Source of the DNA: Clostridium guangxiense
Lineage (GTDB): Bacteria; Bacillota; Clostridia; Clostridiales; Clostridiaceae
Assembly: GCF_021043395.1 (NCBI RefSeq)
Contig: NZ_JAJNKE010000041.1
Location: forward strand, 1-33,570
Length of the DNA: 33,570 bases
Direction of reading: 5' to 3'
Below, in pieces: positions 25,368 through 33,570 of the stretch (the first letter of the stretch is position 1; the number at the start of each line of letters is the position of its first letter). The notes under the pieces were generated by a model. That model had not been told where the DNA came from. It worked only from the letters and a program-made list of their open reading frames with translations, and did not search any database. The position numbers were made by a program, and so were the translations under genes.

Positions 25368-26984
25368 ATGTACAAGGTAATGATTGTTGATGATGAAATA
25401 CCAGCACGCGAAATTCTTTCCTACATAATAAATTGGGAAGATACTGATTTTCGAATAGTATATAGTGCCTCAAATGGTAAAGAAGCATTAAATAAATACT
25501 CTGATATAAAACCAGATCTTATTATTACAGACATACAAATGCCTATTATGGATGGCTTAGATTTAATAGAAGAAATACAAAAAATAAATAAATATCAAAA
25601 ATTTGTAATATTAAGCTGCTATGAAGATTTTACTTATGCTCAAAGAGCTATGAAAATGGGAGTAAAAGATTATTTAATAAAAGATTTAATATCTCCCAAT
25701 GACTTGTATGGTATATTAGCCAAGACAAAAACTGATATTGATAATGCAAGCATGAAAAGTAATAAAACTACAAAAGAGCATAGACTTTTAAATTTTTTTA
25801 AAGAAAATAAAGATATAGCACTAAGAAAGCTTATATTCAATAACATAGATGAAGATGACTGCTATAATCTTATTGAAAATCTAAATTTTAATTTAAATGG
25901 GAAACTTTTCACTCTATTTTTCATCCAAATAGATAACTTTTTTAAATATATAGAAAATGAAAAATTTTATACCCAAACACTTAATGAGATAATTAAAAAT
26001 GTTACTGAAATTATAAAAGAACTTAATATTGGAGAAAGCTTCTACAGCGAAAATGGAGAATTTACAGCTATTATACGTTTAACTCCAACTAATAGTGAAG
26101 CCGATATAATAAATCAATGCTATTCTTTAGCACAAGAAATAAGGAGAAGAATTTCTCTTATAAATAATATTAGCTTAACAATAAGCATAAGCTCTACTTT
26201 TAAAAAGCCATTTGGACTAAAAAAATATTGGGATGAAGTAATAAAACTTTCTAAAATGAAAATATTCTTAGGAAATGATACTATAATTTTAAATAATACT
26301 TTTGTTAAAAATTTAAACTTAAGCACTGATACCTTAAATAAAAGAATTTATGCCATTAATATAGCTATTGACCAAAATCATATTGAAAACTTAAAATTAG
26401 AACTTACCCATTTATACGATAGGGATATAAGAGGTTTTATGCAGCTTAATTATCTAAATTATATAAACTCCTCTCTTTTAGATTTAATAGTAAAAACCTG
26501 CAATAGATATTCCATAAACTATAAAGATATCTTTGGAACCTCATACATACCTATGGAGATTCTGACAGCAAAGGAAACTGTTGAAGAAATGAACAATTGG
26601 TTTATTGAGATATTTACAAAAATAATTAACATTAAATTTAGTAATTCTTTTAAAAACAAGTACAGCAAAAAGGTATCAGACTGCATAGATTACATAAACA
26701 AAAACTTATATAATCACTCATTAAGTTTAACAGATATAGCTGAAAATATTAATGTTCATAAGGTTTATCTATGCAGAATATTTAAAGAAGAAACAGGCGA
26801 AAATGTAACACAGTATATTTTAAAGGCTAGGATAGAGAAGTCTAAAGAAATAATTTTATCTACTAATTATAAACTTTATGAAATATCAGATAAACTTGGC
26901 TTCAGCAGCCCTCAACAATTTAGCATATTATTTAAAAAAATTACAGGTATTACACCAAACCAATTTAGAGACTCAAATTTTTAA
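25368..26984 (+). CDS. AraC-type response regulator, YesN-like
   Basis: Transcription factor of 538 aa. The receiver domain (1-120) has acidic residues Asp8/Asp9 (MIVDDE), phosphoacceptor Asp55 (ITDIQMP) and the switch Lys in GVKDYLIKD. A ~300-residue middle domain is typical of YesN-like proteins. The C-terminal pair of AraC helix-turn-helices (about 435-535) includes SLTDIAENINVHKVYLCRIF and the terminal GFSSPQQFSILFKKITGITP. The ATG follows AAAGGAGGACAACAAC. It is the cognate partner of the kinase 25 bp upstream. Its likely target is the divergent GPH promoter with the 20-bp-spaced direct repeats. Confidence 0.93.
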   Translation: MYKVMIVDDEIPAREILSYIINWEDTDFRIVYSASNGKEALNKYSDIKPDLIITDIQMPIMDGLDLIEEIQKINKYQKFVILSCYEDFTYAQRAMKMGVKDYLIKDLISPNDLYGILAKTKTDIDNASMKSNKTTKEHRLLNFFKENKDIALRKLIFNNIDEDDCYNLIENLNFNLNGKLFTLFFIQIDNFFKYIENEKFYTQTLNEIIKNVTEIIKELNIGESFYSENGEFTAIIRLTPTNSEADIINQCYSLAQEIRRRISLINNISLTISISSTFKKPFGLKKYWDEVIKLSKMKIFLGNDTIILNNTFVKNLNLSTDTLNKRIYAINIAIDQNHIENLKLELTHLYDRDIRGFMQLNYLNYINSSLLDLIVKTCNRYSINYKDIFGTSYIPMEILTAKETVEEMNNWFIEIFTKIINIKFSNSFKNKYSKKVSDCIDYINKNLYNHSLSLTDIAENINVHKVYLCRIFKEETGENVTQYILKARIEKSKEIILSTNYKLYEISDKLGFSSPQQFSILFKKITGITPNQFRDSNF

Positions 26985-27020
26985 TTTAAGCCTCTATTAA
27001 TGAAAGGAATTTATATTAAC

Positions 27021-28016
27021 ATGAATAGAAAATTACTTTTAGCTTTATTTATGATTTTTACCACCTTAATTTTTTCTTGTGATACAGTACCAAGTAAAGA
27101 AATTACTAAAAAATCCGACTTAGTTATTGCGGTTGTTTATAAAACTTTAGATGAAGCATGGTTTCAAGAAGAAAGTGAAGCTGCTAAAAATCAAGCTTTA
27201 AAAATGGGAGCAAAAGAAGTAATAACTATAGATGCTAAGATGAATCCAGATGTATATTTATCTGCTTTAGATAGCTTAATCACTCAAAAAGTAGATGGTA
27301 TATTGATATGTATTCCTGATCAAAAGTTAAGTAAAATTACCATTGATAGATGCAAAAAATCAAATATTGCCGTTATTGCCTGCGATGATCCTCTTACTGA
27401 TAATGAAGGTAATTATCTTGCTCCCTTTGTCGGAATTGATTCTAGTAAAATAGGACGGGATATGACTAATTTTTTAGTAGATTACTTAAAGAAAAATAAT
27501 AAATTAACTAATCTTGAGTCTTCTGGACTCTTACTTATGTCTATGGATTCTGTATCTAGCTGTATACCTAGAACAGAAGGTCAACTAGAGACCTTTAAGA
27601 ATAAACTTCCAAGCTTCCCAAAAGAGAATATTTTTCAAGCAGAATATAATGGACAGTCTGAAAAAAGTTTTTACTCTGCAGCTTCTACTATAACTAACAA
27701 TAAAAATATAAAAAATTGGTTTATAATGTCTGCTAACGAAGCTGGCACCATTGGAGCAATAAAAGCCCTTGAACAATCAGGACTTTCAAGAAATGCTGTA
27801 GCTGTAGGAGTAGGCAATTATGTAGCAAAGGATGAATTTCAAAAAGAAAAGTCTCCTCTTATAGCTTCTGCGTATATAAGTGCCACCAAAGTAGGACAGA
27901 TTGCCGCACAAGAACTCATGGAAAATCTTCTACTTAATAAAAATATACCTAAGAAATATTTAGTTAAGGACAAAATAATCACAAAGGACAACTATCAAAA
28001 TTTAATACTGAAATAA
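27021..28016 (+). CDS. AraF-like sugar-binding lipoprotein (probable sensor subunit)
   Basis: Extracytoplasmic sugar-binding protein of 331 aa with a lipoprotein signal (MNRKLLLALFMIFTTLIFSC, lipid-anchored Cys20). The mature protein is a class-I (ribose/arabinose-type) periplasmic binding protein. Its signature regions, DEAWFQEE, SLITQKVDGILICIPDQKLS, ACDDPLT and the C-terminal DKIITKDNYQNL, follow the E. coli arabinose-binding protein AraF pattern. The start is ATG 27021, with AAAGGA 12 bases upstream; the in-frame ATG at 27000 has no ribosome binding site. It lies 36 bp after the response regulator. No ABC ATPase or permease follows; a terminator and a convergent gene come next. I infer that it presents sugar to the linked kinase, like XylFII in C. 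beijerinckii. Confidence 0.87.
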   Translation: MNRKLLLALFMIFTTLIFSCDTVPSKEITKKSDLVIAVVYKTLDEAWFQEESEAAKNQALKMGAKEVITIDAKMNPDVYLSALDSLITQKVDGILICIPDQKLSKITIDRCKKSNIAVIACDDPLTDNEGNYLAPFVGIDSSKIGRDMTNFLVDYLKKNNKLTNLESSGLLLMSMDSVSSCIPRTEGQLETFKNKLPSFPKENIFQAEYNGQSEKSFYSAASTITNNKNIKNWFIMSANEAGTIGAIKALEQSGLSRNAVAVGVGNYVAKDEFQKEKSPLIASAYISATKVGQIAAQELMENLLLNKNIPKKYLVKDKIITKDNYQNLILK

Positions 28017-28060
28017 TTATGCTATTGATGGGTTTATATTAGGTTGTATAGAATTACATT

Positions 28061-28094
28061 TACTATTAAATCAAAAGATATAAATTTAATAGTA
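28061..28094. terminator. Bidirectional terminator after the sensor operon
   Basis: TACTATTAAAT (28061-28071) and ATTTAATAGTA (28084-28094) form a perfect but AT-only 11-bp stem. It lies between the convergent binding-protein and dihydrouridine synthase genes. Confidence 0.6.
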
Positions 28095-28144
28095 TTTAAT
28101 TCAAAAGCTGTACTGTAAAAACATTAGAATTTGCATTAAATTAG

Positions 28145-29125
28145 TTAATCATATAATTGATTTCCATCATAAAATAATCCAGCACCCTGCACAATATCCT
28201 GCTCTGCAAATAAAGCTGAAACTGCTAAATTATAATCAGTTAACTTTTGTGCTTTCTTAATATTCTTGGCGTATTTTTTATTATTGGAAAATATGTAAAT
28301 CATATATCCCCATAATTCTTTCATTCTAAGCATTGCATTTTTATTGTCCTTATACGCTTCTATGTATGCACTTAAAATCTCATCGATAAAGGCTTTTATT
28401 TGCTTTTTATTTACACTGCTGGCTCCATTTTTTATAGAACTCACTAAGGCTGGATTAGCTATTATCCCTCTTCCAAGCATAACCCTTTTTAACTTTGGAA
28501 AAGTTTTTATTAATTTATCATGATCATTAGCAGTAAAAATATCACCATTATAGCATACTGGATTTACGCTTAAAGATAGTGCAGCTTCAAACACCTCTAA
28601 ATTGGGCTTGTTTTTATAAAAATCCTTTTGCGTTCTAGGATGGATAATTAGCTCCTCTACAGGGTATTTATTAAAAATTTTTATAAGTTCATAAAATTCT
28701 TCCGGATTGTCCTTTCCTATTCTAGTTTTTATGGAAATTTTCATATTGTTTATTTTAAATATCTCATCTAAAAATGCATCAAGTTCTTCTCTTTTAGCAA
28801 GAAACCCAGAGCCTCTATTTTTTGAAACAACTGTTCTAGATGGGCAACCTAAATTTAAATTAACCTCTTTATAATCTAACTCCTGCAATTTTCTACAAGT
28901 AGTAATGAAACCTTGAGAATTATTAGTGAGTATTTGCGGCACAACATTTATTCCTTTATTATTTTCTGGTAAAAGATCTCGTAATTCTTTAGTTTTAAGA
29001 CTTGTGCTTTCATTGGGAGTAATAAAAGGTGTAAAGTATTTATCAATATCTCCAAAAAATTTATTATAAGAATTTCTGTATATATGTCCTGTAATTCCTT
29101 CCATTGGTGCTAAATAATATTCCAT
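28145..29125 (-). CDS. tRNA-dihydrouridine synthase family protein
   Basis: FMN-dependent TIM-barrel enzyme of 326 aa that reduces specific uridines of tRNA to dihydrouridine. The N-terminus YLAPMEGITGHIYRN, the catalytic Cys94 in NLNLGCPS, the Lys/Arg-containing SIKTRIG strand, the HPRT motif (IIHPRTQKDFY) and the FMN-phosphate strand RVMLGRGIIANPAL are all present. The C-terminal ~90 residues form the helical tRNA-binding domain. The ATG follows AAGGAGTCATTAA. It is transcribed alone and convergent with the sensor operon. It belongs to the clostridial branch that is annotated only to family level, so which uridine it modifies is not known. Confidence 0.92.
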   Translation of the reverse strand: MEYYLAPMEGITGHIYRNSYNKFFGDIDKYFTPFITPNESTSLKTKELRDLLPENNKGINVVPQILTNNSQGFITTCRKLQELDYKEVNLNLGCPSRTVVSKNRGSGFLAKREELDAFLDEIFKINNMKISIKTRIGKDNPEEFYELIKIFNKYPVEELIIHPRTQKDFYKNKPNLEVFEAALSLSVNPVCYNGDIFTANDHDKLIKTFPKLKRVMLGRGIIANPALVSSIKNGASSVNKKQIKAFIDEILSAYIEAYKDNKNAMLRMKELWGYMIYIFSNNKKYAKNIKKAQKLTDYNLAVSALFAEQDIVQGAGLFYDGNQLYD

Positions 29126-29504
29126 TTAATGACTCCTTGAATTTATAAATTAGAAAATATAACTGATTTTCTAATTTTATTTTATCGTATTTGCATATAG
29201 ATAAACAAGCTGAAAGTTTAAAATTGAAGTTGTTAATTACTCTATTTAGTGTAATAGTAGTATTATTTAAAAAAAGTTTATTTGCACCTATTACAATGTT
29301 TTTATCTATCTTAATCACTTCAAAGGCATTTTTATAACTAGTCGAATCATAAACAAAGCTTTTTTGTATTTTATGGTTACATTACTTTTACATATGCAGT
29401 AAATCTGCAATCACCAATCAAAAATAGCAGCCTGTAAGCAGCTATTTAAGCCACATATAGGCTGTCATGGATATATATAATAGAGGGAGAGAAGACAAAT
29501 AAAA
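29126..29504. terminator. Gene-free stretch with terminator of the small cytochrome-like gene
   Basis: AAATAGC (29422-29428) and GCTATTT (29441-29447) form a hairpin with further inner pairing. On the minus strand it ends in a U run, so it terminates the gene at 29505. A short AGCC/GGCT pair lies between it and the stop. The rest (29126-29420) is AT-rich upstream sequence of the dihydrouridine synthase gene. A minus-strand frame there overlaps that gene's start and looks spurious. Confidence 0.65.
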
Positions 29505-29936
29505 CTATTTACGAATCAATAATACCCTTGTAAACATAACATGAAAAAGCATTACGAATATTAATATAAAAGCCAATACTCTATGAACTTTAACCCACTT
29601 TCCCCTAAAATTTTTATTAATAGCAACCCCATATATCCCTAAAGCAAAAATAGTCCACATTATTAGAGCAGCAATTAGTCCTGGTATTGATAGTCCTATA
29701 CGAGTATACATCAAATATAGATGCACTATTATGGCTAACGAAGCCACTATACCAATTACTTTATGATATTTCACTATATATTTCATAATAATTCTATATC
29801 CACTAATTAGCTTCTGTTTATCCTTAGGAAGCTTGTTTATAAATTTTTTATTTATATATTTGACAAAAAAATTAAGTAAAGCCAGTATATATCCCCAGAT
29901 GCCAATCCATCCAAGCAGTCCTGCTATTTCCTTCAT
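29505..29936 (-). CDS. Small membrane protein with two H-X13-H heme signatures
   Basis: Protein of 143 aa with four predicted helices (about residues 5-25, 55-77, 84-105, 117-138). Helices 2 and 4 each carry two His exactly 14 residues apart (His58/His72 and His118/His132). This is the H-X13-H spacing of bis-heme b membrane domains such as ferric reductase/NADPH oxidase. No flavin or NAD(P)H domain is attached, so electrons would need another protein. The start is ATG 29936 because GGGAGGA lies just upstream, inside a slightly longer frame to 29951. Function is inferred from helix and His geometry only; cytochrome b561-like is an alternative label. Confidence 0.7.
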   Translation of the reverse strand: MKEIAGLLGWIGIWGYILALLNFFVKYINKKFINKLPKDKQKLISGYRIIMKYIVKYHKVIGIVASLAIIVHLYLMYTRIGLSIPGLIAALIMWTIFALGIYGVAINKNFRGKWVKVHRVLAFILIFVMLFHVMFTRVLLIRK

Positions 29937-30045
29937 AACAATTCCTCCCATAAGTACAAAATTTATTTTATTTACTATTAATTCTGTATTTTTATGAATT
30001 TTCCTTTAACTTATGAATAAATTTTAATATTTACACAAATTGAAA

Positions 30046-31452
30046 TTATCTTTCCTCGCCCAATAATTTTTTATCTTCAAATTCTTCTGTTTTAAGATTA
30101 TTCTTTTTATAAATACCAAAAACAAAATAACCTATAGTAACAACCGCACAAAACAAAGCTCCAATTAATAAAGACATCTGTGTTGTAGAGTTAATACACA
30201 TACCAACTAAAACTAAGCAAAGATACCCAACCACAATATAGTTAGCATATGGAAAGAACTTTGATTTAAATGGATGTTCTGCCATTTCCTCTGCATGCTC
30301 TTTTCTAAATTTTATTTGGCTAATGCATAAAACAATCCAAGGAATCATGCCTGGAAAAACACTAGAACTGTAAATATAAACAAACAATTTAGAATTTGGA
30401 CAGATATAATTTAAAATTACACCAATAAGTAAACAAATCAAAGTTGCTTTAATAGCGTTAGCTGGCACACCATCTTTGTTTAATTTACCAAGAAATTTAG
30501 GTGCCTGACCATTTTTTGACAAGGTATAAAGCATACGACCACAGCTATAAATTCCGCTGTTACATCCAGACATTGCAGCCGTAAGCACCACAAAATTAAC
30601 AATGCCCGCAGCAGCAGTAATTCCAATTTTAGAAAAAGTCAAAACAAATGGACTTCCAAGAGTACCAATTTTATTCCATGGATAAATAGTTACAATTACA
30701 AATATAGCACCAACATAGAAAATGAGTATACGCCAAATAATATTTTTCGTCGCTTTTATTAGGGTGTTTTTAGGGTCCTGTGCCTCGCCAGCAGTTATAC
30801 CTATAAGTTCTACCCCTTGATATGATGCTGTTACCATACACAATGCGAATAGCCAACCTTTCCATCCACCAGCAAAGAAGCCCCCATGCGCTGTAAGATT
30901 TTTTAATCCAATAGCTGTTCCATGATTGCCAAAGCCAAAAAAAATCAAACCAAATCCTACTATGAGCATAGCTATAATAGTAACAACCTTAATTAAAGAA
31001 AACCAAAATTCAAATTCTCCATAAAATTTAACTGAAGCCATATTTGCAGCGGATATAATGATCAAACCAATTAAAGCAGGAATCCAAGATGGTAAGCCTG
31101 GAAACCAATAATTCACATAAATTCCTATGGCAGTGATTTCTGACATACCAATAGCTACCCACATAAACCAATAACACCATGCTGTCATATATCCAGCTAA
31201 GTGAGATATGTATTTATTAGCATAATTTGCAAAAGATCCCGCCAGTGGTTCCAAATAAAGCATTTCTCCCATAATTCTCATAATTACGTACATAGCAATT
31301 CCAGCTACTCCATACGCAAGCAGTACTGATGGTCCAGCCCATTTAATCGTACTAGCTGAACCCATGAACAAGCCTACTCCAATTGTTCCACCCAGCGCAA
31401 TCAATTCAATATGACGTGCTTTTAATCCTCGTGATAACTCTTTTTCTTCCAT
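30046..31452 (-). CDS. Amino-acid permease (APC superfamily, AAT type)
   Basis: Amino-acid:H+ symporter of 468 aa with 12 predicted helices. The N-terminus [20 protein letters not shown], the segment [20 protein letters not shown] and the [20 protein letters not shown] loop are the signature of the AAT subfamily that includes CycA, AroP and ProY. The charged C-terminal tail is cytoplasmic. Substrate cannot be told by eye; D-Ala/Gly/D-Ser or aromatic amino acids are candidates. The ATG follows GAGAGGAGACATTTTAA. It lies downstream of the MATE gene on the same strand, but a long palindromic repeat separates them, so it is probably transcribed separately. Confidence 0.93.
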   Translation of the reverse strand: MEEKELSRGLKARHIELIALGGTIGVGLFMGSASTIKWAGPSVLLAYGVAGIAMYVIMRIMGEMLYLEPLAGSFANYANKYISHLAGYMTAWCYWFMWVAIGMSEITAIGIYVNYWFPGLPSWIPALIGLIIISAANMASVKFYGEFEFWFSLIKVVTIIAMLIVGFGLIFFGFGNHGTAIGLKNLTAHGGFFAGGWKGWLFALCMVTASYQGVELIGITAGEAQDPKNTLIKATKNIIWRILIFYVGAIFVIVTIYPWNKIGTLGSPFVLTFSKIGITAAAGIVNFVVLTAAMSGCNSGIYSCGRMLYTLSKNGQAPKFLGKLNKDGVPANAIKATLICLLIGVILNYICPNSKLFVYIYSSSVFPGMIPWIVLCISQIKFRKEHAEEMAEHPFKSKFFPYANYIVVGYLCLVLVGMCINSTTQMSLLIGALFCAVVTIGYFVFGIYKKNNLKTEEFEDKKLLGEER

Positions 31453-31593
31453 TTAAAATGTCTCCTCTCAAAATGTCAATTAGCAAATTGTTTATTCCAC
31501 ATAGACATTTGTTTATTGCTTCAGTAATATAATACCACAATTTTAGGCTTTTTGTATTTTTACGGAAGACATTTTATTTAAAAATCACTATAG

Positions 31594-31903
31594 ATAGACA
31601 ACTTGGAATATTAAGATTAGCACTATCAAATTCACCCCGATAAACTGGAAGTTGATTCAGAGCACAGAGTACAAAGTGCAGAGTACAGTGAAGGTGGATT
31701 TACCTTTCGTTTCTCTCAGGTAAATCTTAGAACTTAATAGTGTCAGCTACGCTGAGCACTATATTTTAAGCGCTTTGCGTGCATTAAGTTTAAGATTTTT
31801 TGTAGCGACAGCGGAGAAAAATCATCCTTCACTGTACTCTGTCCTCTGTACTTTGTACTCTGAGTTAAATTCCAGTTTGTAGAGATAAATTTGTTATTAA
31901 CAA
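31594..31903. repeat. MITE-like long imperfect palindrome (copy A)
   Basis: The two halves are imperfect reverse complements. The outer arms include GATAAACTGGAAGTTG (31639-31654) versus TTCCAGTTTGTAGAG (31870-31884), then CAGAGTACAGTGAAGG versus CCTTCACTGTACTCTG. Inside, each half carries its own hairpin at the same relative place: GATTTACC/GGTAAATC on the left and GATTTTT/AAAAATC on the right. Then TCTTAGAACTTAAT pairs with ATTAAGTTTAAGA around a central hairpin containing TCAGC-TAC-GCTGA. No ORF is present. Left-edge sequence 31594-31654 recurs at 33337-33397. The right edge touches the MATE stop codon, so it forms the 3' region of that transcript. This fits a non-autonomous mobile repeat of about 300 bp. 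Confidence 0.75.
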
Positions 31904-33276
31904 CTTAATTCTTTCACATTGACCTTCCGAATCTTTCGTCTAGCATAAAAGAAAATACCTACCTGTCCAATTCCGGCCAATGCCCAAGTAACCGGGTAAC
32001 AAGCAAAAAGCACAACCTCTGTATGATGCCAAGTAAAAATTGTAGCTAGCCAAAGAATTCGCATAAGGCAGGCACCTACTAGTGTGGAAATCATAGGTGA
32101 TATAGAATATCCCATGGAACGGGTCAACCCTGGATACACGTTCATCATACCGCAGGTGAAATATGCAACCATCATGATATTAATACGCAAAATGCCAAGC
32201 TTAATGACCTCTGGATCAGATGTAAAAATTCCAAGCAGTTGTTTTCCAAAAATCACTGTCGCACCACCTAAAAGAATCCATGTAGCAAAAATTAATACTG
32301 TACACACTTTTGCAATAGTATCAATTCGATTATATTTCTTTGCCCCCATGTTCTGTCCAGTAAAAGAAATTGCTGCATTATAATAGGCATTCATTGTTGT
32401 GCCGACATAGTTTTCAACATTGCTTGCAGCTGCACTAGAAGCTACCATAATAGATCCAAAGGAATTAACTGCTGATTGGATTAGTACATTTGAAATAGAA
32501 AACAATAATCCTTGCATTCCTGCTGGCAAACCAATTCTCACAATGTCCTTTAGCTTATGCTTATCAATACACATTTTACGTGGTATAAAACGTATAGCTC
32601 CCTCACATCTGCATAGACAAACCATAATAAGTATCACTGAAATATACTCTGAAATTACTGTGGCAGATGCCACGCCAGCTACCCCCATATTTAGTACAAT
32701 CACAAAAAAAAGATTAAATATTACGTGTATTGTACCAGCAATGATAAGATAGTACATTGGACGACGGCTATCACCTACAGCACGTAAAATAGCTGCTGCA
32801 AAATTGTATACCATGTTAGCAGGCGTACTGATAAAGTATATTTTCATGTATATTGTAGACAGCCCGATAATATCCTCTGGAGTACCCATCATCTTAAGAA
32901 GTGGCTTACAAAATATAATGCCTATAACCATGACAGTAAAGCCACCAATAATACTTATGGCAATAGACGTATGAACAGATCTACTTATATCAGCTTTACG
33001 CCCTGCACCACAATCCCGAGCTACAACAACAGTGGTACCTACTGATAACCCCATAAATAAAGTTATGACAAGGTTAATAAGTGAACCTGTTGCTCCTACT
33101 GCTGCTAATGCCTTGCTGCCAGAAAAATGTCCTACCACCACCATATCAGCAGTATTGAACATCAACTGCAATATATACATTGCCATAATCGGCAAAGCAA
33201 AGATAAATATTTTCTTGAACAACGGGCCGTTGCACATATCTATGTTACGATTTTGAGAACTCATTATGACATCCAC
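31897..33276 (-). CDS. MATE-family multidrug efflux pump
   Basis: Cation-coupled MATE transporter of 459 aa with 12 helices in two six-helix halves. Signatures include LPIMAMYILQLMFNTADMVV at the start, AAVGATGSLINL, the helix containing FNLFFVIVLNMGVAGVASAT, and the second-half counterpart IGLPAGMQGLLFSISNVLIQ. It probably belongs to the NorM/DinF-like bacterial group and exports cationic drugs or metabolites. The start is ATG 33276 with AAAGGAAGTGG upstream; ATG 33264 (MSSQN) is an alternative. It is flanked on both sides by related repeat units in direct orientation. Its stop lies at the edge of the palindromic element, which may serve as its transcript end. Confidence 0.94.
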   Translation of the reverse strand: MDVIMSSQNRNIDMCNGPLFKKIFIFALPIMAMYILQLMFNTADMVVVGHFSGSKALAAVGATGSLINLVITLFMGLSVGTTVVVARDCGAGRKADISRSVHTSIAISIIGGFTVMVIGIIFCKPLLKMMGTPEDIIGLSTIYMKIYFISTPANMVYNFAAAILRAVGDSRRPMYYLIIAGTIHVIFNLFFVIVLNMGVAGVASATVISEYISVILIMVCLCRCEGAIRFIPRKMCIDKHKLKDIVRIGLPAGMQGLLFSISNVLIQSAVNSFGSIMVASSAAASNVENYVGTTMNAYYNAAISFTGQNMGAKKYNRIDTIAKVCTVLIFATWILLGGATVIFGKQLLGIFTSDPEVIKLGILRINIMMVAYFTCGMMNVYPGLTRSMGYSISPMISTLVGACLMRILWLATIFTWHHTEVVLFACYPVTWALAGIGQVGIFFYARRKIRKVNVKELSC

Positions 33277-33336
33277 TTCCTTTACTTTTGTTGTTTTGAG
33301 CTAAATTTATTTATTAAATGGATATACTTAGTATAT

Positions 33337-33570
33337 ATAGACAGCTTGAAAGTTTAAAATTAGCTCTACCAAATTCGCTCTGATAAACTGGAAGTTGTGA
33401 AGTAATAATGCTTCGTCGCGTTAAAAAAATCCTATAAATCTAAGGCTCAAAAATTGTAAAATACTAAGAAGTTTCAATAACTCGCATACGCTCAAACAGA
33501 TTGAAATATCTAAGCATTTTACAATTTTTGAACCAAGATTTATTAGAATTTTTTTAAACCGTTCCTTCAG
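33337..33570. repeat. Second palindromic repeat element (copy B), cut by the window end
   Basis: Positions 33337-33397 match 31594-31654 over 61 bp without gaps, with about ten or eleven mismatches. After this comes a different long imperfect palindrome (about 33417-33562). The left arm includes CTCAAAAATTGTAAAAT and the right arm ATTTTACAATTTTTGAA, with a centre near CTCGCATACG. The arms are about 70 nt at roughly 80 percent identity. Its right terminal repeat, if any, lies beyond the window. No gene is present here. Confidence 0.7.

Noticed and set aside
29064-29318. Minus-strand ORF of 84 codons overlapping the start of the dihydrouridine synthase gene
   Set aside because: It overlaps a well-supported start by about 60 bp, has no good ribosome binding site and no recognisable domain, and its composition follows the AT-rich background.
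31594-31903. CRISPR array or tRNA cluster suggested by dense repeats and cloverleaf-like folding
   Set aside because: There is no repeat-spacer periodicity and no tRNA T-loop or CCA end; the structure is one long imperfect palindrome.

Overview
This is AT-rich, low-GC Firmicute DNA, most likely from a saccharolytic or solventogenic Clostridium (sensu stricto). The reasons are the very AT-rich codon use, strong AGGAGG-type ribosome binding sites, short U-tailed terminators, and a clostridial gene set (AraK-type kinase, QueT, GPH symporter, YesM/YesN-type two-component pair, soluble chemotaxis receptor). It is a chromosomal accessory region. I see no phage, plasmid, CRISPR, rRNA or tRNA genes.

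Layout. 1-4.6 kb: soluble chemotaxis receptor, a LysR regulator divergent from a VanH-like D-2-hydroxyacid dehydrogenase, and an M20 metallopeptidase behind a 44-bp operator-like palindrome. 5-8.3 kb: an unrecognised two-helix membrane protein with a Thr/Asn/Ser/Gly-rich tail, and a CPA1 Na+/H+ antiporter. 8.4-10 kb: pyridoxal-type kinase followed by a TatD-linked-type radical SAM protein. 10-12 kb: FGGY sugar kinase (AraK-like) with two AraR-like operators upstream. 12-15.5 kb: TetR repressor divergent from an MFS pump, with a 17-bp inverted operator pair on the pump promoter and a collapsed flavoprotein gene in the leader; then HxlR divergent from an intact flavodoxin-fold reductase. 15.8-20.5 kb: AI-2E-family permease, GH1 phospho-beta-glucosidase, RpiR regulator, and queT behind a candidate preQ1-I riboswitch. 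20.5-21.95 kb: a scar made of a sodium/solute symporter fragment and an IS4-type transposase remnant. 22-28 kb: GPH sugar symporter divergent from a histidine kinase, an AraC-type response regulator and an AraF-like sugar-binding lipoprotein. 28-33.6 kb: tRNA-dihydrouridine synthase, a small membrane protein with two H-X13-H heme signatures, an amino-acid permease, and a MATE pump flanked by two related palindromic repeat elements.

How it fits together. The most interesting block is 21.95-28.0 kb. A sugar-binding lipoprotein without ABC permease or ATPase genes is co-directional with a sensor kinase and response regulator. These diverge from a sugar symporter whose promoter region carries two exact 13-bp direct repeats at 20-bp spacing and two cre-like sites. 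I infer a three-component extracellular sugar sensor, analogous to the XylFII-LytS-YesN system described in Clostridium beijerinckii but with an arabinose-binding-protein-like receptor. It would activate a symporter rather than an ABC importer. The AraR-boxed kinase 10 kb away suggests pentoses as the theme. Other points of interest are the MITE-like palindromes around the MATE gene, the preQ1-I-type leader of queT, and several gene remnants.
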